DNA of 56,976 nucleotides from an uncultured Lachnospiraceae bacterium (GCA_910585765.1 CAJUES010000020.1:1-56976), one strand, 5' to 3'. Shown: positions 1 through 8,049, numbered from the stretch's first letter. Translations and numbers: made by a program. Notes: generated by a model not told the origin, from the letters alone.

Positions 1-19
1 GATATACAAAAGATTGTAA

Positions 20-661
20 CTATAAACTGGTTTGTCTGTCTGAAACACAATACTCGACGATCACGATCGGGACCGACGTCTTCTTGAGCAGATAATAGCT
101 GCTGTTGTCCTTCGCCACGCGCTCCTTCCTGGGCTTGAGCGTCCGGATCATCTGCGTCTGCATGATCTCAGCCGCCTCCTTGCTCTTGACGGAATCCTTG
201 TAATAAAACACCTGCACGCCGCTGACGGACGAATCGGGATAGCTGTTCTGATGAATGCTGACTGCGAGCGCAGGCTTTGCCTCCTCGATGATGGCGAGAC
301 GGTTTTTCATGTCGCGGACTTTCTTGTTGGAGTCTGTCTCCTTGTACAGTCCGCTGTCGTCCGTTCTGGTCATGACGACATTGATGCCGTTCTCCCTGAG
401 ATTGCGCTCGAGTTTTAGGGCGACCGCGAGGTTGATATCCTTCTCCAGTGCATTGTTGATGCCGATCTTGCCGGGATCCATCCCCCCATGCCCGGCGTCC
501 ACCACGATTGTGATCTCATCGCCGTTTTTCTGGAATGCCTTTCTAGTGCCCTCCTCCAAAGTGCTCACAAACTGCACCGACTCTCTTGCCAGGAAGATCA
601 TCGCAAGCACCAGCAGCACGGTCAATATTTTTGTCGCGATATTTCCATATTTTGCATCCAT
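20..661 (-). CDS. N-acetylmuramoyl-L-alanine amidase, CwlD-like, C-terminus abnormal
   Basis: This is an Amidase_3-type zinc hydrolase that cuts the amide between muramic acid and the stem peptide. A membrane anchor (about residues 10-26) precedes the catalytic domain. Zinc-site motifs are visible: DAGHGG, the Glu in NALEKD, SIHQN, and the catalytic Glu in IVIVEY. The YYLL segment late in the domain resembles CwlD, which makes muramic lactam in spore cortex. Family members normally continue with a CGFLSN-like motif and about 30 further residues. Here the chain reads VEYCVSDRQTSL and stops, so it is either frameshifted or truncated. The downstream DNA leaves the window after 19 bases. The start is the second in-frame ATG; the first one, at 676, has no clear Shine-Dalgarno sequence. 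The family call is firm, the CwlD subtype is moderate. Confidence 0.75.
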   Translation of the reverse strand: MDAKYGNIATKILTVLLVLAMIFLARESVQFVSTLEEGTRKAFQKNGDEITIVVDAGHGGMDPGKIGINNALEKDINLAVALKLERNLRENGINVVMTRTDDSGLYKETDSNKKVRDMKNRLAIIEEAKPALAVSIHQNSYPDSSVSGVQVFYYKDSVKSKEAAEIMQTQMIRTLKPRKERVAKDNSSYYLLKKTSVPIVIVEYCVSDRQTSL

Positions 662-757
662 ACATTCTACCCACATATCTGTATTCTAATAAATACTATG
701 TCAAAAAAGATTTTTCCATGACTTCAATATTCGCGCTGCCACAGACATAAACATCTG

Positions 758-900
758 GTTACTGTTCACGCCCCAACTAATTCTGACACAACTTTATGTA
801 ATGAAGGCGTAAACAGCAATCCATTTGCACACAAAATGCAAAAGTGCAAGCATTTTGGCGCACGTTTTTCACTACTTTTATTGACGAGTGAACAGTAACA
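758..900. repeat. Inverted pair of a 12-bp repeat, third copy near mecA
   Basis: GTTACTGTTCAC at 758-769 is the exact reverse complement of GTGAACAGTAAC at 888-899/900, enclosing about 118 bp without a gene. The same 12-mer, extended as CGTGAACAGTAACAA, occurs again at 6836-6850 in the mecA leader. Three copies of a 12-mer in 57 kb are not expected by chance. It may be the end of a small non-coding mobile repeat or a protein-binding site; the sequence does not decide. Confidence 0.5.
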
Positions 901-938
901 ACATTTGATGATAGATCACGACATATTCTCTCAAAATA

Positions 939-967
939 TTGTATTTACAGCGCAGATATGATAGAAT
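939..967 (+). promoter_or_regulatory. Putative sigma-A promoter of the 30-residue peptide
   Basis: TTGTAT at 939-944 and TAGAAT at 962-967 are separated by 17 bp, about 35 bp upstream of the ATG at 1003. The -10 box matches consensus in five of six positions; the -35 box is weaker. Confidence 0.45.
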
Positions 968-1002
968 TATATCAAATGATAACAGATTGGAGGTGTGGAT
1001 GT

Positions 1003-1095
1003 ATGTACGAAACCGTAGAACTGATCGTCACCATCGCTTTCGTCGTAGTGGCGGGTCTTGCTATTTATCAGGCGATCAAGAAAAAGAAAAAATAA
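1003..1095 (+). CDS. Small single-span membrane peptide, 30 residues
   Basis: This small gene of unknown function encodes a 30-residue peptide: a short acidic N-terminus (MYETVE), one hydrophobic span of about 16 residues (LIVTIAFVVVAGLAIY), then QAIKKKKKK-like basic tail residues. That layout predicts a single transmembrane helix with the lysine-rich end in the cytoplasm. Support for translation is good: GGAGG at 989-993 lies 9 bases before the ATG, a promoter-like pair sits upstream, and a strong hairpin follows the stop. It stands alone, divergent from the amidase and convergent with the metal transporter operon. Small membrane proteins of this kind may be regulators, assembly factors or type I toxins; nothing here chooses between them. 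Confidence 0.65.
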   Translation: MYETVELIVTIAFVVVAGLAIYQAIKKKKK

Positions 1096-1130
1096 TTCCT
1101 GACTGCCCAAAATCACGCGTATTGCGAAAG

Positions 1131-1162
1131 ACAGGGGGGCTGTCAGAAAACAGCCCCCCTGT
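1131..1162. terminator. Hairpin terminator between convergent genes
   Basis: ACAGGGGGGCTG at 1131-1142 and CAGCCCCCCTGT at 1151-1162 form a perfect 12-bp stem with an 8-base loop, followed by ACTATATATTTT. It lies between the plus-strand 30-residue gene and the minus-strand metal transporter operon, so it may serve both. Confidence 0.8.
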
Positions 1163-1183
1163 ACTATATATTTTCCTGCAATC

Positions 1184-1381
1184 TTATTCAGAAACTGCAC
1201 AGATCCTCAGATCCTGGACGACGATTGTCTCGTCAGAGAGATTGGCAATGTACGGAAAATACGCTCCGCTCTCAGTTATCGCTATCTCACCGTTATAAAT
1301 ATACTGATCCCCCTCCGCCACATACTCGCATCCGCTCGGATCCGTTATCTTCTTATCCCGGTGGCAGATCAACCTTGTCAT
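1184..1381 (-). CDS. Small protein translationally coupled to metal ABC permease
   Basis: This 65-residue protein is not recognised. It has no membrane segment and three cysteines (about residues 6, 18 and 61). Its start codon overlaps the stop codon of the permease gene in an ATGA arrangement, so it is almost certainly the last cistron of the metal uptake operon and co-translated with it. The cysteines and context would fit a metal-binding or accessory role, but that is inference. The GC hairpin at 1131-1162 lies just downstream. Confidence 0.6.
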   Translation of the reverse strand: MTRLICHRDKKITDPSGCEYVAEGDQYIYNGEIAITESGAYFPYIANLSDETIVVQDLRICAVSE

Positions 1382-2214
1382 TTCCTCACAATCCTCCCAA
1401 CCAGACAGCAGATCAAAAACATCACGATATCCGCCGCTACGATCGTTGAGCCGACAGGTGTGGAAAAGAGGATCGACAGTATGATCCCCGCGAGCGCGCA
1501 GACCACCGATATCACCCCCGCGCAGATCACCACGCCCTTGAAATTCTGTATCACGCGCATCGCGGACAGCGCGGGGAAGATCACAAGCGCCGAGATCAGC
1601 AGGGAACCGACCAGATTCATCGCGAGCACGATGATCACCGCCGTGATGACGGCGATCAGATTGTTGTACACGCCTGCCCGAAGCCCTGTCGCCCTCGCAA
1701 AATTCTCGTCAAACGTGACTGCAAAGATGCGGTTATACAGAAAGATAAACACTGCCGCCACGATCACGGACATGACCACGCACAGCCACACCTCCGCTCT
1801 CGTGAGCGTCAGGATCGAAGTCGAACCAAAGAGTGTGCTGCACACATCGCCCGAGATATTCGCCGACGTGGAGAACAGGTTCATCACAAGATACCCGACT
1901 GCGAGCGAACCGACAGAGAGCATGGCGATCGCGGCATCTCCGTGGATCCTGGGGTTCTGACCGGTTCTGAGTATCAGTATCGCCGCGATGACCGTCACTG
2001 GCATCACCACGACCGATGTATTGCCAAGATCAAAAAGCGTGGCGACCGCCAGCGCGCCAAACGCCACATGCGAAAGCCCGTCGCCGATGTAGGAAAACCG
2101 TTTCAGCACCAAAGTCACGCCGAGCAGCGACGAGCAAAGTGCGATCAGAGTCCCGACGATCAGCGCATACCGCACAAACGGATAAGATAAATAAAATTGT
2201 AATGTCTGTAACAT
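1378..2214 (-). CDS. Zinc/manganese-type ABC transporter permease (ABC-3 family)
   Basis: This is an integral membrane permease of 278 residues, the usual length for the ZnuB/AdcB/MntB family that forms the channel for metal uptake. Seven to eight hydrophobic spans are visible, and the motif GDGLSHVAFGALA near residue 45 is characteristic (the family has G-D-x-x-S-H). The start is the ATG at 2214, preceded by a GGGGGG-rich Shine-Dalgarno sequence. The longer open frame to 2550 merely overlaps the ATPase gene. It follows the ATPase gene by 14 bases and overlaps the 65-residue gene by 4. Zinc is the more likely substrate given the histidine-rich binding protein, but manganese is not excluded. 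Confidence 0.9.
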   Translation of the reverse strand: MLQTLQFYLSYPFVRYALIVGTLIALCSSLLGVTLVLKRFSYIGDGLSHVAFGALAVATLFDLGNTSVVVMPVTVIAAILILRTGQNPRIHGDAAIAMLSVGSLAVGYLVMNLFSTSANISGDVCSTLFGSTSILTLTRAEVWLCVVMSVIVAAVFIFLYNRIFAVTFDENFARATGLRAGVYNNLIAVITAVIIVLAMNLVGSLLISALVIFPALSAMRVIQNFKGVVICAGVISVVCALAGIILSILFSTPVGSTIVAADIVMFLICCLVGRIVRK

Positions 2215-2228
2215 GCCAAGTCCCCCCT

Positions 2229-2936
2229 CTACTGCTGCCCCTCTATCGCTCCAAGTTCTCTCCAGAAATCGCTCCTGACATAGCTGTGCGTCGTCCCGAT
2301 AAACGACTTTTCTTTTTCCACATGCAATATATGGCTCGCATATTTCAACGCGGCGTGTATGTCGTGAGATACCATGATGATGGTCAGCCCCTCCCTGTTC
2401 AGCTCCCTGATCAGCTGGTAGAACTCTGCTGTCACCCTGGGATCCAGGCCTGTCACCGGCTCGTCGAGCACCAGAAGCTTTGACGAGGCGCACAGCGCTC
2501 TCGCCAGAAGCACACGCTGCTGCTGCCCTCCCGAGAGATCGCGGTAGCACTCCTTTTTCAGATTCCAGATATCCATGCGCTTCATATTTTCTTGTGCAAG
2601 CTGCCGCTGCGCCCTGTCAAAAAAGGGCCTCCACCCGCATTTTGACAGCGTGCCGGACAACACGATCTCCCACACGGACGCCGGAAAATCCTTCTGCACG
2701 AACGTCTGCTGCGGCAGATAACCGATCTCGTGCGCCGCCAGTCCGTCGCCGTATTGGATCTTTCCTCCCAGCAGCGGCGTAAGTCCCAGCAGCGTCTTCA
2801 TCAGCGTACTTTTTCCCGCGCCGTTCTCCCCCACGATACACAGGTAGTCGCCGCTCTCAACCGAAAAACTGATGTGCTCCGCCACCAAAGTCCCCTCGTA
2901 GCCCAGGATCAGATCTTCACAAATAATGTAGGACAT
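2229..2936 (-). CDS. Zinc/manganese-type ABC transporter ATP-binding protein
   Basis: This 235-residue ATPase energises the metal uptake system. It shows Walker A GENGAGKST (about residues 36-44), the ABC signature LSGGQQQR, Walker B LLVLDEP and the switch histidine in MVSHD. The sequence type (Q-loop YLPQQTF, D-loop GLDPR) resembles ZnuC/AdcC. It lies 12 bases downstream of the binding-protein gene and 14 upstream of the permease gene, forming one operon transcribed leftward. Confidence 0.93.
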   Translation of the reverse strand: MSYIICEDLILGYEGTLVAEHISFSVESGDYLCIVGENGAGKSTLMKTLLGLTPLLGGKIQYGDGLAAHEIGYLPQQTFVQKDFPASVWEIVLSGTLSKCGWRPFFDRAQRQLAQENMKRMDIWNLKKECYRDLSGGQQQRVLLARALCASSKLLVLDEPVTGLDPRVTAEFYQLIRELNREGLTIIMVSHDIHAALKYASHILHVEKEKSFIGTTHSYVRSDFWRELGAIEGQQ

Positions 2937-2948
2937 ACATTCAGCCTC

Positions 2949-3938
2949 CTATTTTGCCTGCAGCGCCTGCCGCAGCGTCTTCAGATTTGCTTCCATCGCA
3001 TTCAGATAACTGAGCCCCGCCTCGATATCTTTCTGCGAGACGGACTGCATCGAGTCCAGGACAAGGATCTGCTGATGCCCTGTCGCCGTGTTCTCGATCA
3101 CGACCCGCGCCAGCCTGTCGTCCGACCCGTCAAGCACGATGACAGCTTCCAGCCCAAGCGCATCCAGCCTGCCGACCAGAAATGCCACGGTGTTGAAACT
3201 TGCCTCCGTCTCCGCACTGCACCCGTTGAAAGCCGCATAGTAATCAATCCCGTAGTCCTCCACCAAATACCGGAACGGAAAACGGTCTGCAAAGAGCAGT
3301 GTGCCGCCGCCGCACTTTCTGACCGTCTCCGCATACTGTATGTCGAGTGCGTCCAGCGCTGCGATGTACCTGTCACAGTTCTTTCTGTACAAATCTGCAT
3401 GCTCGCTGTCCAGCGCTGCCAGTTCCGCCGCGATATCCTCCACGATCAGCTCCGCATTTCTGATCGAAAGCCACACATGTTCGTCATACTCACGCTCATC
3501 GTGCGCCTCGTGGTCATCGCCGTCATGCCCGCTGCCCGCCTCGACATGCTCCTCCTCGACGAGCCTTTCGCCGACCGCCTCCATCATATTGACGACGCGC
3601 ATGGCAGGATTGACAGCCTCCGCCAGCGCATCGTCAACCCAGCCGTCAGACTCCCCACCCACATAGATGAACAGGTCGCACGCCGAGACGCGCGCGATAT
3701 CCATCGCCGAAGGCTGGAAATTGTGCAGGTCGCCGCCTTTGTCCATGAGCAGTGTCACCGAGACATTTTCCTCATTGCCCTGGATCAGGCTGCGCGTCCA
3801 GTCGTACTGCGGAAATGTCGTGCAGACGATCTGCAGACGCCCATCATCCGCCAAAGGGGGGCTGTTCCGGGCACAGCCAGCCGTCAGCCACAGCGCGGCA
3901 GCCACTGCCAGCACTGCCATTTTTATCGTTTCTCTCAT
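2949..3938 (-). CDS. Metal ABC transporter substrate-binding lipoprotein (ZnuA-like)
   Basis: This 329-residue extracytoplasmic lipoprotein captures metal for the permease. A lipobox LTAGC follows a hydrophobic signal peptide, with Cys about residue 20. The mature part begins VCTTFPQYDW, typical of the ZnuA/TroA fold, and has LHNFQPS with a likely metal-binding His. A His/Asp/Glu-rich loop (HVEAGSGHDGDDHEAHDE) follows, as is common in zinc-binding members. The start is taken at 3938 so that the signal peptide is at the N-terminus; an upstream extension to 4043 has no such support. A dyad like a Zur/Fur box lies at 4017-4039. Confidence 0.9.
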   Translation of the reverse strand: MRETIKMAVLAVAAALWLTAGCARNSPPLADDGRLQIVCTTFPQYDWTRSLIQGNEENVSVTLLMDKGGDLHNFQPSAMDIARVSACDLFIYVGGESDGWVDDALAEAVNPAMRVVNMMEAVGERLVEEEHVEAGSGHDGDDHEAHDEREYDEHVWLSIRNAELIVEDIAAELAALDSEHADLYRKNCDRYIAALDALDIQYAETVRKCGGGTLLFADRFPFRYLVEDYGIDYYAAFNGCSAETEASFNTVAFLVGRLDALGLEAVIVLDGSDDRLARVVIENTATGHQQILVLDSMQSVSQKDIEAGLSYLNAMEANLKTLRQALQAK

Positions 3939-4016
3939 CAGTCCTATATACCTTTCCCGAATAACAGGAATGGATATGCCCTGCCATTCATAAGCTGTAT
4001 TACAGTATATGACACC

Positions 4017-4039
4017 AAATTGCAACTCATTTGCATTTT
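4017..4039. promoter_or_regulatory. Candidate Zur/Fur-family operator
   Basis: TGCAA-N5-TTGCA at 4021-4035 is a perfect inverted repeat that extends outward as AAA/TTT (4017-4019 and 4037-4039) with one mismatched pair. Position, about 80 bp before the binding-protein start, and the TGCAAATGA-like half site fit metal-responsive Fur-family repressors. The assignment to zinc is inferred from the operon. Confidence 0.45.
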
Positions 4040-4092
4040 TCAATTATATACATCTGACACCGCGATGTCAAGAAAAATCTGGGCACACAAAA

Positions 4093-4125
4093 AGCCTGCA
4101 ACTGCCTCTTCCACAGTTACAGGCT
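4093..4125 (-). terminator. Rho-independent terminator of the GH18 gene
   Basis: AGCCTGCAACTG (4093-4104) pairs with CAGTTACAGGCT (4114-4125) with one mismatch. Read on the minus strand the stem is followed by TTTTTGTG, 57 bases after the GH18 stop. Confidence 0.75.
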
Positions 4126-4181
4126 CTTCCCGCAATATCCTTCCGGCTATATTGTATCGGCGTGGGACGTCACGTCCCCGC

Positions 4182-5897
4182 TCACTGTGCCATATACTCC
4201 GCGATCACATCCCACACTGCCGGCACCTCGAGCCCAAGCTTCCAGCTCGCAACCCCCTTGATGCCCTGGCTCTGCATCACCTGCAGTTTCACCCTGATCG
4301 AGTCCGCGTCTTCGAGCCAGCACTGATACAGGGTATCATTCACCTGGTATTCCGCATAATTCTGGCATACTTCGTCAACCCATACCGGCGCCACCCCGTT
4401 TCTGGAGATCCAGTCCGCCTGGGCAGCCATCGTCAGCGTCGAAGCCCTCAGCCCCTCCGGACCTGATTCCCACACGCGCGTGTAGAACGGGATCGCGTTG
4501 ATGATCTTCTCCGCCGGAACGACCGCCTTCGTGTCGGTGATGCCGCCCTCCACGAAACCGATCGACGCGTTGGAACCCGCAGCCCCGCCGCCGACATAAT
4601 GCTCGTCGTACCCCATGATGATGATGTAGTCCGCCACGATGCCCTGCTCCCTGCGGTTGTAGTGCGCCGTGTACTCCGACGGGACATAGTTGTCCACCGA
4701 GAGGACGACACCGCGCTTTCTGGTCTCGATCGAGAGTTCCCGCACAAACTGCACAAAATGAATGCCCGAGTCGCTCCTCACCTTCTCAAAGTCGATGTTG
4801 ATGCCGTCCAGCCCGTAGCTGTCCACCTGCGCCATAAGCCCCTCGATCAGATGTCTGCGGTTTGCTGACGATGACAGCAGCTCCACAAAATCGATCTCCA
4901 CACCGTACAGATCCGCGCTGTCCACATCCGTCACCAGCGCCCACACCTCGATGCCCAGCTCGTGCGCCTTCGCCACATAGGACGCGTTTGCGAGACTCGC
5001 GATATCACCGCTGTTGCTGGTCAGACGCAGCCATGTCGGAGCCACGACGTTGACCCCTTTTGCCGGGGCGAGCGCGCTTGCAAGGTAGTCGCCCCCGACT
5101 TCCTCGAACACCTGGTGGAATACGAGGTTGATCTTTCCGTCTTTTTTGACGTTATTGTACACGAACTCCTGAAAGCCGGTATTGCACAGGCGCTCCGCCT
5201 GCATCTCCCCAGTCAGGAACTTATTTTCCACATAACCGATATAGGCGTCCTGCGTCTTGACCTTCGACCAGTTCTCGAGCTTCTCGAGCACAGTCACCGT
5301 GTCTCCGGCTGCAAGCTCCACCAGTATATCGCTCTTGATGCCGCCCTGATAGCGGACTGCCGTCTTCCTGGAGAGTTTCGCCGCCGTGTAGCTGTCCCAC
5401 TGTGTATACACCTGCATATGCAGGGGATCATTGTACAGCTGGTACTCAAAATTCGCGTACCGCTTCACATAATCTGCCGCGATGTAGAGCGTGTCCCCCT
5501 CGTAAAAGGCAGCTTTGTAGCCGAGTTCCTGTCCGGCGCCGGACACATACATCACATTGCTGCCGTCGCCGATGTTGATCTGTATCACATCCGTGTCCGT
5601 CGTGAACAGCAGCACCTGCTCCCCGCTATTTACATAAAAGCGGTCCGTGAAGTACGTCTCGACCGTGGAGAGCGCGAAATAGATGATGTTATCCCGAAAC
5701 TTCGCCTTCTCACCGACGATCGCGTCCTGGACCACCATCGCCACCTCGTCCGCCTGCGCGATGTTGAAATATTCATTTAGATCTGCCCTGTTCTTCGAAT
5801 AAGAATACCGTTCTATTATCTGGGCTCCAAGTGCCACTGCTATCACAATGCAAATGAGAACAATCGGCACGAGCACCGTAATTACGCGTTTTTTCAT
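4182..5897 (-). CDS. Membrane-anchored GH18 glycosidase with SH3-like domain
   Basis: This 571-residue protein has an N-terminal membrane anchor (about residues 6-24), a long extracytoplasmic region with an SH3-like segment (around residues 180-225: VRYQGG to GYVENKFL), and a C-terminal GH18 barrel. The catalytic signature DGINIDFEKV carries the DxxDxE acid (here DGINIDFE). GH18 members act on GlcNAc polymers; bacterial ones with LysM or SH3 modules, such as YaaH/YdhD-like spore-germination enzymes, act on peptidoglycan or cortex fragments. That role is inferred. The start at 5897 has GGGAGGT 6 bases upstream. A TATAAT-like -10 box (reverse of 5921-5926) precedes it and a terminator follows. 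Confidence 0.85.
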   Translation of the reverse strand: MKKRVITVLVPIVLICIVIAVALGAQIIERYSYSKNRADLNEYFNIAQADEVAMVVQDAIVGEKAKFRDNIIYFALSTVETYFTDRFYVNSGEQVLLFTTDTDVIQINIGDGSNVMYVSGAGQELGYKAAFYEGDTLYIAADYVKRYANFEYQLYNDPLHMQVYTQWDSYTAAKLSRKTAVRYQGGIKSDILVELAAGDTVTVLEKLENWSKVKTQDAYIGYVENKFLTGEMQAERLCNTGFQEFVYNNVKKDGKINLVFHQVFEEVGGDYLASALAPAKGVNVVAPTWLRLTSNSGDIASLANASYVAKAHELGIEVWALVTDVDSADLYGVEIDFVELLSSSANRRHLIEGLMAQVDSYGLDGINIDFEKVRSDSGIHFVQFVRELSIETRKRGVVLSVDNYVPSEYTAHYNRREQGIVADYIIIMGYDEHYVGGGAAGSNASIGFVEGGITDTKAVVPAEKIINAIPFYTRVWESGPEGLRASTLTMAAQADWISRNGVAPVWVDEVCQNYAEYQVNDTLYQCWLEDADSIRVKLQVMQSQGIKGVASWKLGLEVPAVWDVIAEYMAQ

Positions 5898-6932
5898 ACG
5901 GATACCTCCCAATCGTTTTCATTATAGCAAATGTTTGACATGAAGTACACAAAAATCTTCGATTTCTGCTTCGTTTTTTCGTTTTGGTTCATTTTTTCAT
6001 TCAGGGGGCTCTCCTCACGCACAAATGGATCCAAATATTTACCTGAAAAAAGTCCCTATCATTTTTTGTCTGCATATGATAAAATATAGCTGTCTTATTA
6101 GCGCTGCCATTTTTGCCCAAATGTGCATGTGCTGGAACGGACTGCCGCGTCTATGCATAGAGGGGTTCTTTCATAAATCTGATGCAGCTATCCGTCCTCA
6201 GACATAGTTCAGATGCGGACCAAAGACCAAAAGTTCATATTGTGATATATAATAAAGCAGCCCAGGCATATACCTTTTTCTTCAAAAATGTATTACCGGA
6301 TATGTAAACATGAAACGTCTCGGTCTGCCATGACTAAGACTTGGAAAAATATTTTTTGTCAATCAGCACAAGCTAATAAGACAATGAGAAAAATTTTGAA
6401 CGGTGCCTCCTTTCCTGGTCAGTCTGTCCCCGGCGTACTTTATACAAGCATTATTAACACATTTCGAAAAATTATGCAAATTGAAATGTAAAAATTCGCC
6501 CGAAATGTAAAAATTAATACAACTTTTTTGTGGTAACATATGTTATTTTGCCATTTCAGACGATATATAGACTAGAGTGTCTTTACGAAAAAAGCTTCTA
6601 AAAAAGCTTCTATATTTATAGCACATTTTAATGCATATTCTGGAATACGCACTTGCCAGATCTGCCGTTTTATGCCATTAAAATAAATTTTTTAAAAACT
6701 GTGGCCCTGTCCTATTGACTAAAACATCTCTGCATTATAATATATGTGAGAAGGTCAGTCACTTAATGTCCATTCCGAGGGCAGGCTGAAAATACACAGA
6801 CGCTGTTCAAAGAGCAATTCTGCCAGATCATGAGACGTGAACAGTAACAATACGCGGACACTATGGATGCGCAGTGACCCAGAGCCGGATCGCGAACACG
6901 GGGTAATATTAAATAGTGAGGATGTGAATAAT
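5898..6932. other. 1 kb gene-poor AT-rich region with short direct repeats
   Basis: No convincing gene was found; the short open frames here lack ribosome binding sites and recognisable composition. Visible structure: GAAATGTAAAAATT twice (6483-6496 and 6502-6515, 19-bp period), a 12-bp tandem AAAAAGCTTCTA (6589-6600 and 6601-6612), the mecA promoter at 6715-6741 and a roughly 185-base transcribed leader carrying the 12-mer GTGAACAGTAAC. It may conceal decayed DNA or a non-coding RNA. Confidence 0.45.
6715..6741 (+). promoter_or_regulatory. Putative sigma-A promoter of mecA
   Basis: TTGACT (6715-6720) and TATAAT (6736-6741) are near-perfect boxes, though only 15 bp apart; TAATAT at 17 bp is an alternative -10. 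It implies a leader of about 185 bases before the mecA start. Confidence 0.6.
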
Positions 6933-7718
6933 ATGAAAATCGAAAAAGTAAATGACCATCAAATTCGCTGCACGCTTACCAAGGCGGATCTTGCAGACCG
7001 CGAGCTCAAGATCAGCGAGCTTGCCTACGGTACCGAGAAAGCAAAGAACCTTTTCCGCGATATGATGCAGCAGGCCTCTTATGAATTTGGATTTGATGCT
7101 GATGATATTCCACTTATGATAGAAGCAATACCGCTCAACTCGGAGTGTATTGTCCTGGTGATCACCAAAGTTGAAGATCCCGAGGAGCTTGACACACGCT
7201 TCTCAAAATTTGCTCCCTCCGTGCACGACGAGTACGAGGAGGACGATCTCGGAAGTACGCTCGACAGCATGCTTCAGAGTCTCTCTGAGGGCGCTGACGA
7301 TGTCCTGGATCTCTTCAAGAAGATTCATGACAACCACCTTGCAGAGACCAATGCCGACACGCTCAACGGCACGAACCAGTCCCGGCGCAGATCGGCAAAC
7401 ACGGCAAACCAGTCGGTCGGCATCGACCTGACCCGCATCTATGGTTTCGAGTCCCTGAACCAGGTCACACGCCTTGCGCATATACTGGCTCAGCACTACA
7501 GTGGGAAAAATTCCCTGTACAAGAACGAGAAGACTTCCGGCTATCTGCTGGTCGTGGCGCAGTCCGACCACACACCCGAGGAGTTCAACAAGATCTGCAA
7601 TATGCTCTCCGAGTACGGAAGTCCCGAAAAGATCGCTTCCGCGAGCGAGGCTTACATGGAAGAGCATTTCGAGCCCGTCATCAGGGATAAGGCAGTCCAG
7701 GCGCTGGCGCTCATTTAA
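6933..7718 (+). CDS. mecA: Adaptor protein MecA
   Basis: This 261-residue protein belongs to the MecA family, adaptors that deliver substrates to the ClpC-ClpP protease. The N-terminal domain opens MKIEKVNDHQIRCTLTKADL, and the C-terminal half shows the family pattern FESLNQVTRLAHIL and YLLVVAQSDHTPEEF. A charged low-complexity linker (about residues 100-155) joins them, as in known members. The start at 6933 is chosen over an upstream ATG at 6837 because homologues begin at MKIE; GTGAGGAT lies before it. Its promoter is 190 bases upstream, leaving a long leader. It is monocistronic, ending in a clear terminator. Confidence 0.88.
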   Translation: MKIEKVNDHQIRCTLTKADLADRELKISELAYGTEKAKNLFRDMMQQASYEFGFDADDIPLMIEAIPLNSECIVLVITKVEDPEELDTRFSKFAPSVHDEYEEDDLGSTLDSMLQSLSEGADDVLDLFKKIHDNHLAETNADTLNGTNQSRRRSANTANQSVGIDLTRIYGFESLNQVTRLAHILAQHYSGKNSLYKNEKTSGYLLVVAQSDHTPEEFNKICNMLSEYGSPEKIASASEAYMEEHFEPVIRDKAVQALALI

Positions 7719-7773
7719 CAGATATGGGCTGTCAGAATGAATATTAAGAATACTTTATAAAATGATAAAACAT

Positions 7774-7804
7774 AAAAATCCGCGATGGCTGTCGCGGAAT
7801 TTTT
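7774..7804 (+). terminator. Terminator of mecA
   Basis: AAAAATCCGCGA (7774-7785) pairs with TCGCGGAATTTTT (7792-7804), giving a GC core, a 6-base loop and a T-run. Confidence 0.85.
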
Positions 7805-7854
7805 ATGCGCTTTATGAAATTTACTCAGATCCGTCTATGACAGACCTGTCCGCC

Positions 7855-8049
7855 TCATGCAAGTTCTGCGATCTTGCCCATCAGCGCGTCAACGTCCATG
7901 CCGTGGACCATCGCGGCTTCCTCCAGGGTCTCTCCCTGTGCGGAAGGACAGCCCAGGCAGTGCATGCCAGCATCCATGAGCACAGGCGCCACCTCCGGCT
8001 TTGTGCGCAGGATCTCGCCGATCGTCATATCCTTCGTTATCTCTGCCAT
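7855..8049 (-). CDS. DUF1858 domain protein
   Basis: This 64-residue cytoplasmic protein matches the DUF1858 pattern: MTIGEILRTKPEVAPVLMDAGMHCLGCPSA, then GETLEEAAMVHGMDVDAL. Conserved cysteines lie in CLGC (about residues 32-35). The family is sometimes annotated as disulfide oxidoreductase-like; its role is not established. GGAGGAAACGACA precedes the ATG, so the start is well supported. It is a single gene, convergent with mecA. Confidence 0.85.
   Translation of the reverse strand: MAEITKDMTIGEILRTKPEVAPVLMDAGMHCLGCPSAQGETLEEAAMVHGMDVDALMGKIAELA

Larger units (their letters stand above)
677..1002. other. Intergenic region, amidase to 30-residue peptide gene
   Basis: No protein-coding gene is supported here. 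The stretch is AT-rich and must contain the minus-strand promoter of the amidase. It contains a 12-bp inverted repeat bounding 143 bp, a smaller dyad (AAAATGC at 833-839 with GCATTTT at 850-856), and the promoter of the small plus-strand gene. Confidence 0.6.

Noticed and set aside
939..1298. 119-codon plus-strand open frame over the small peptide gene
   Set aside because: The 30-codon gene in another frame has the ribosome site at the right distance and ends before the terminator, which this frame would read through.
2730..4466. 578-codon plus-strand open frame
   Set aside because: It lies antisense to the metal ABC genes, has no ribosome site and its translation has no recognisable composition; it results from the codon bias of the real genes.
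6025..6491. Two short plus-strand frames (60 and 67 codons) in the gene-poor stretch
   Set aside because: No Shine-Dalgarno sequence, no conserved-looking motifs and AT-driven composition.
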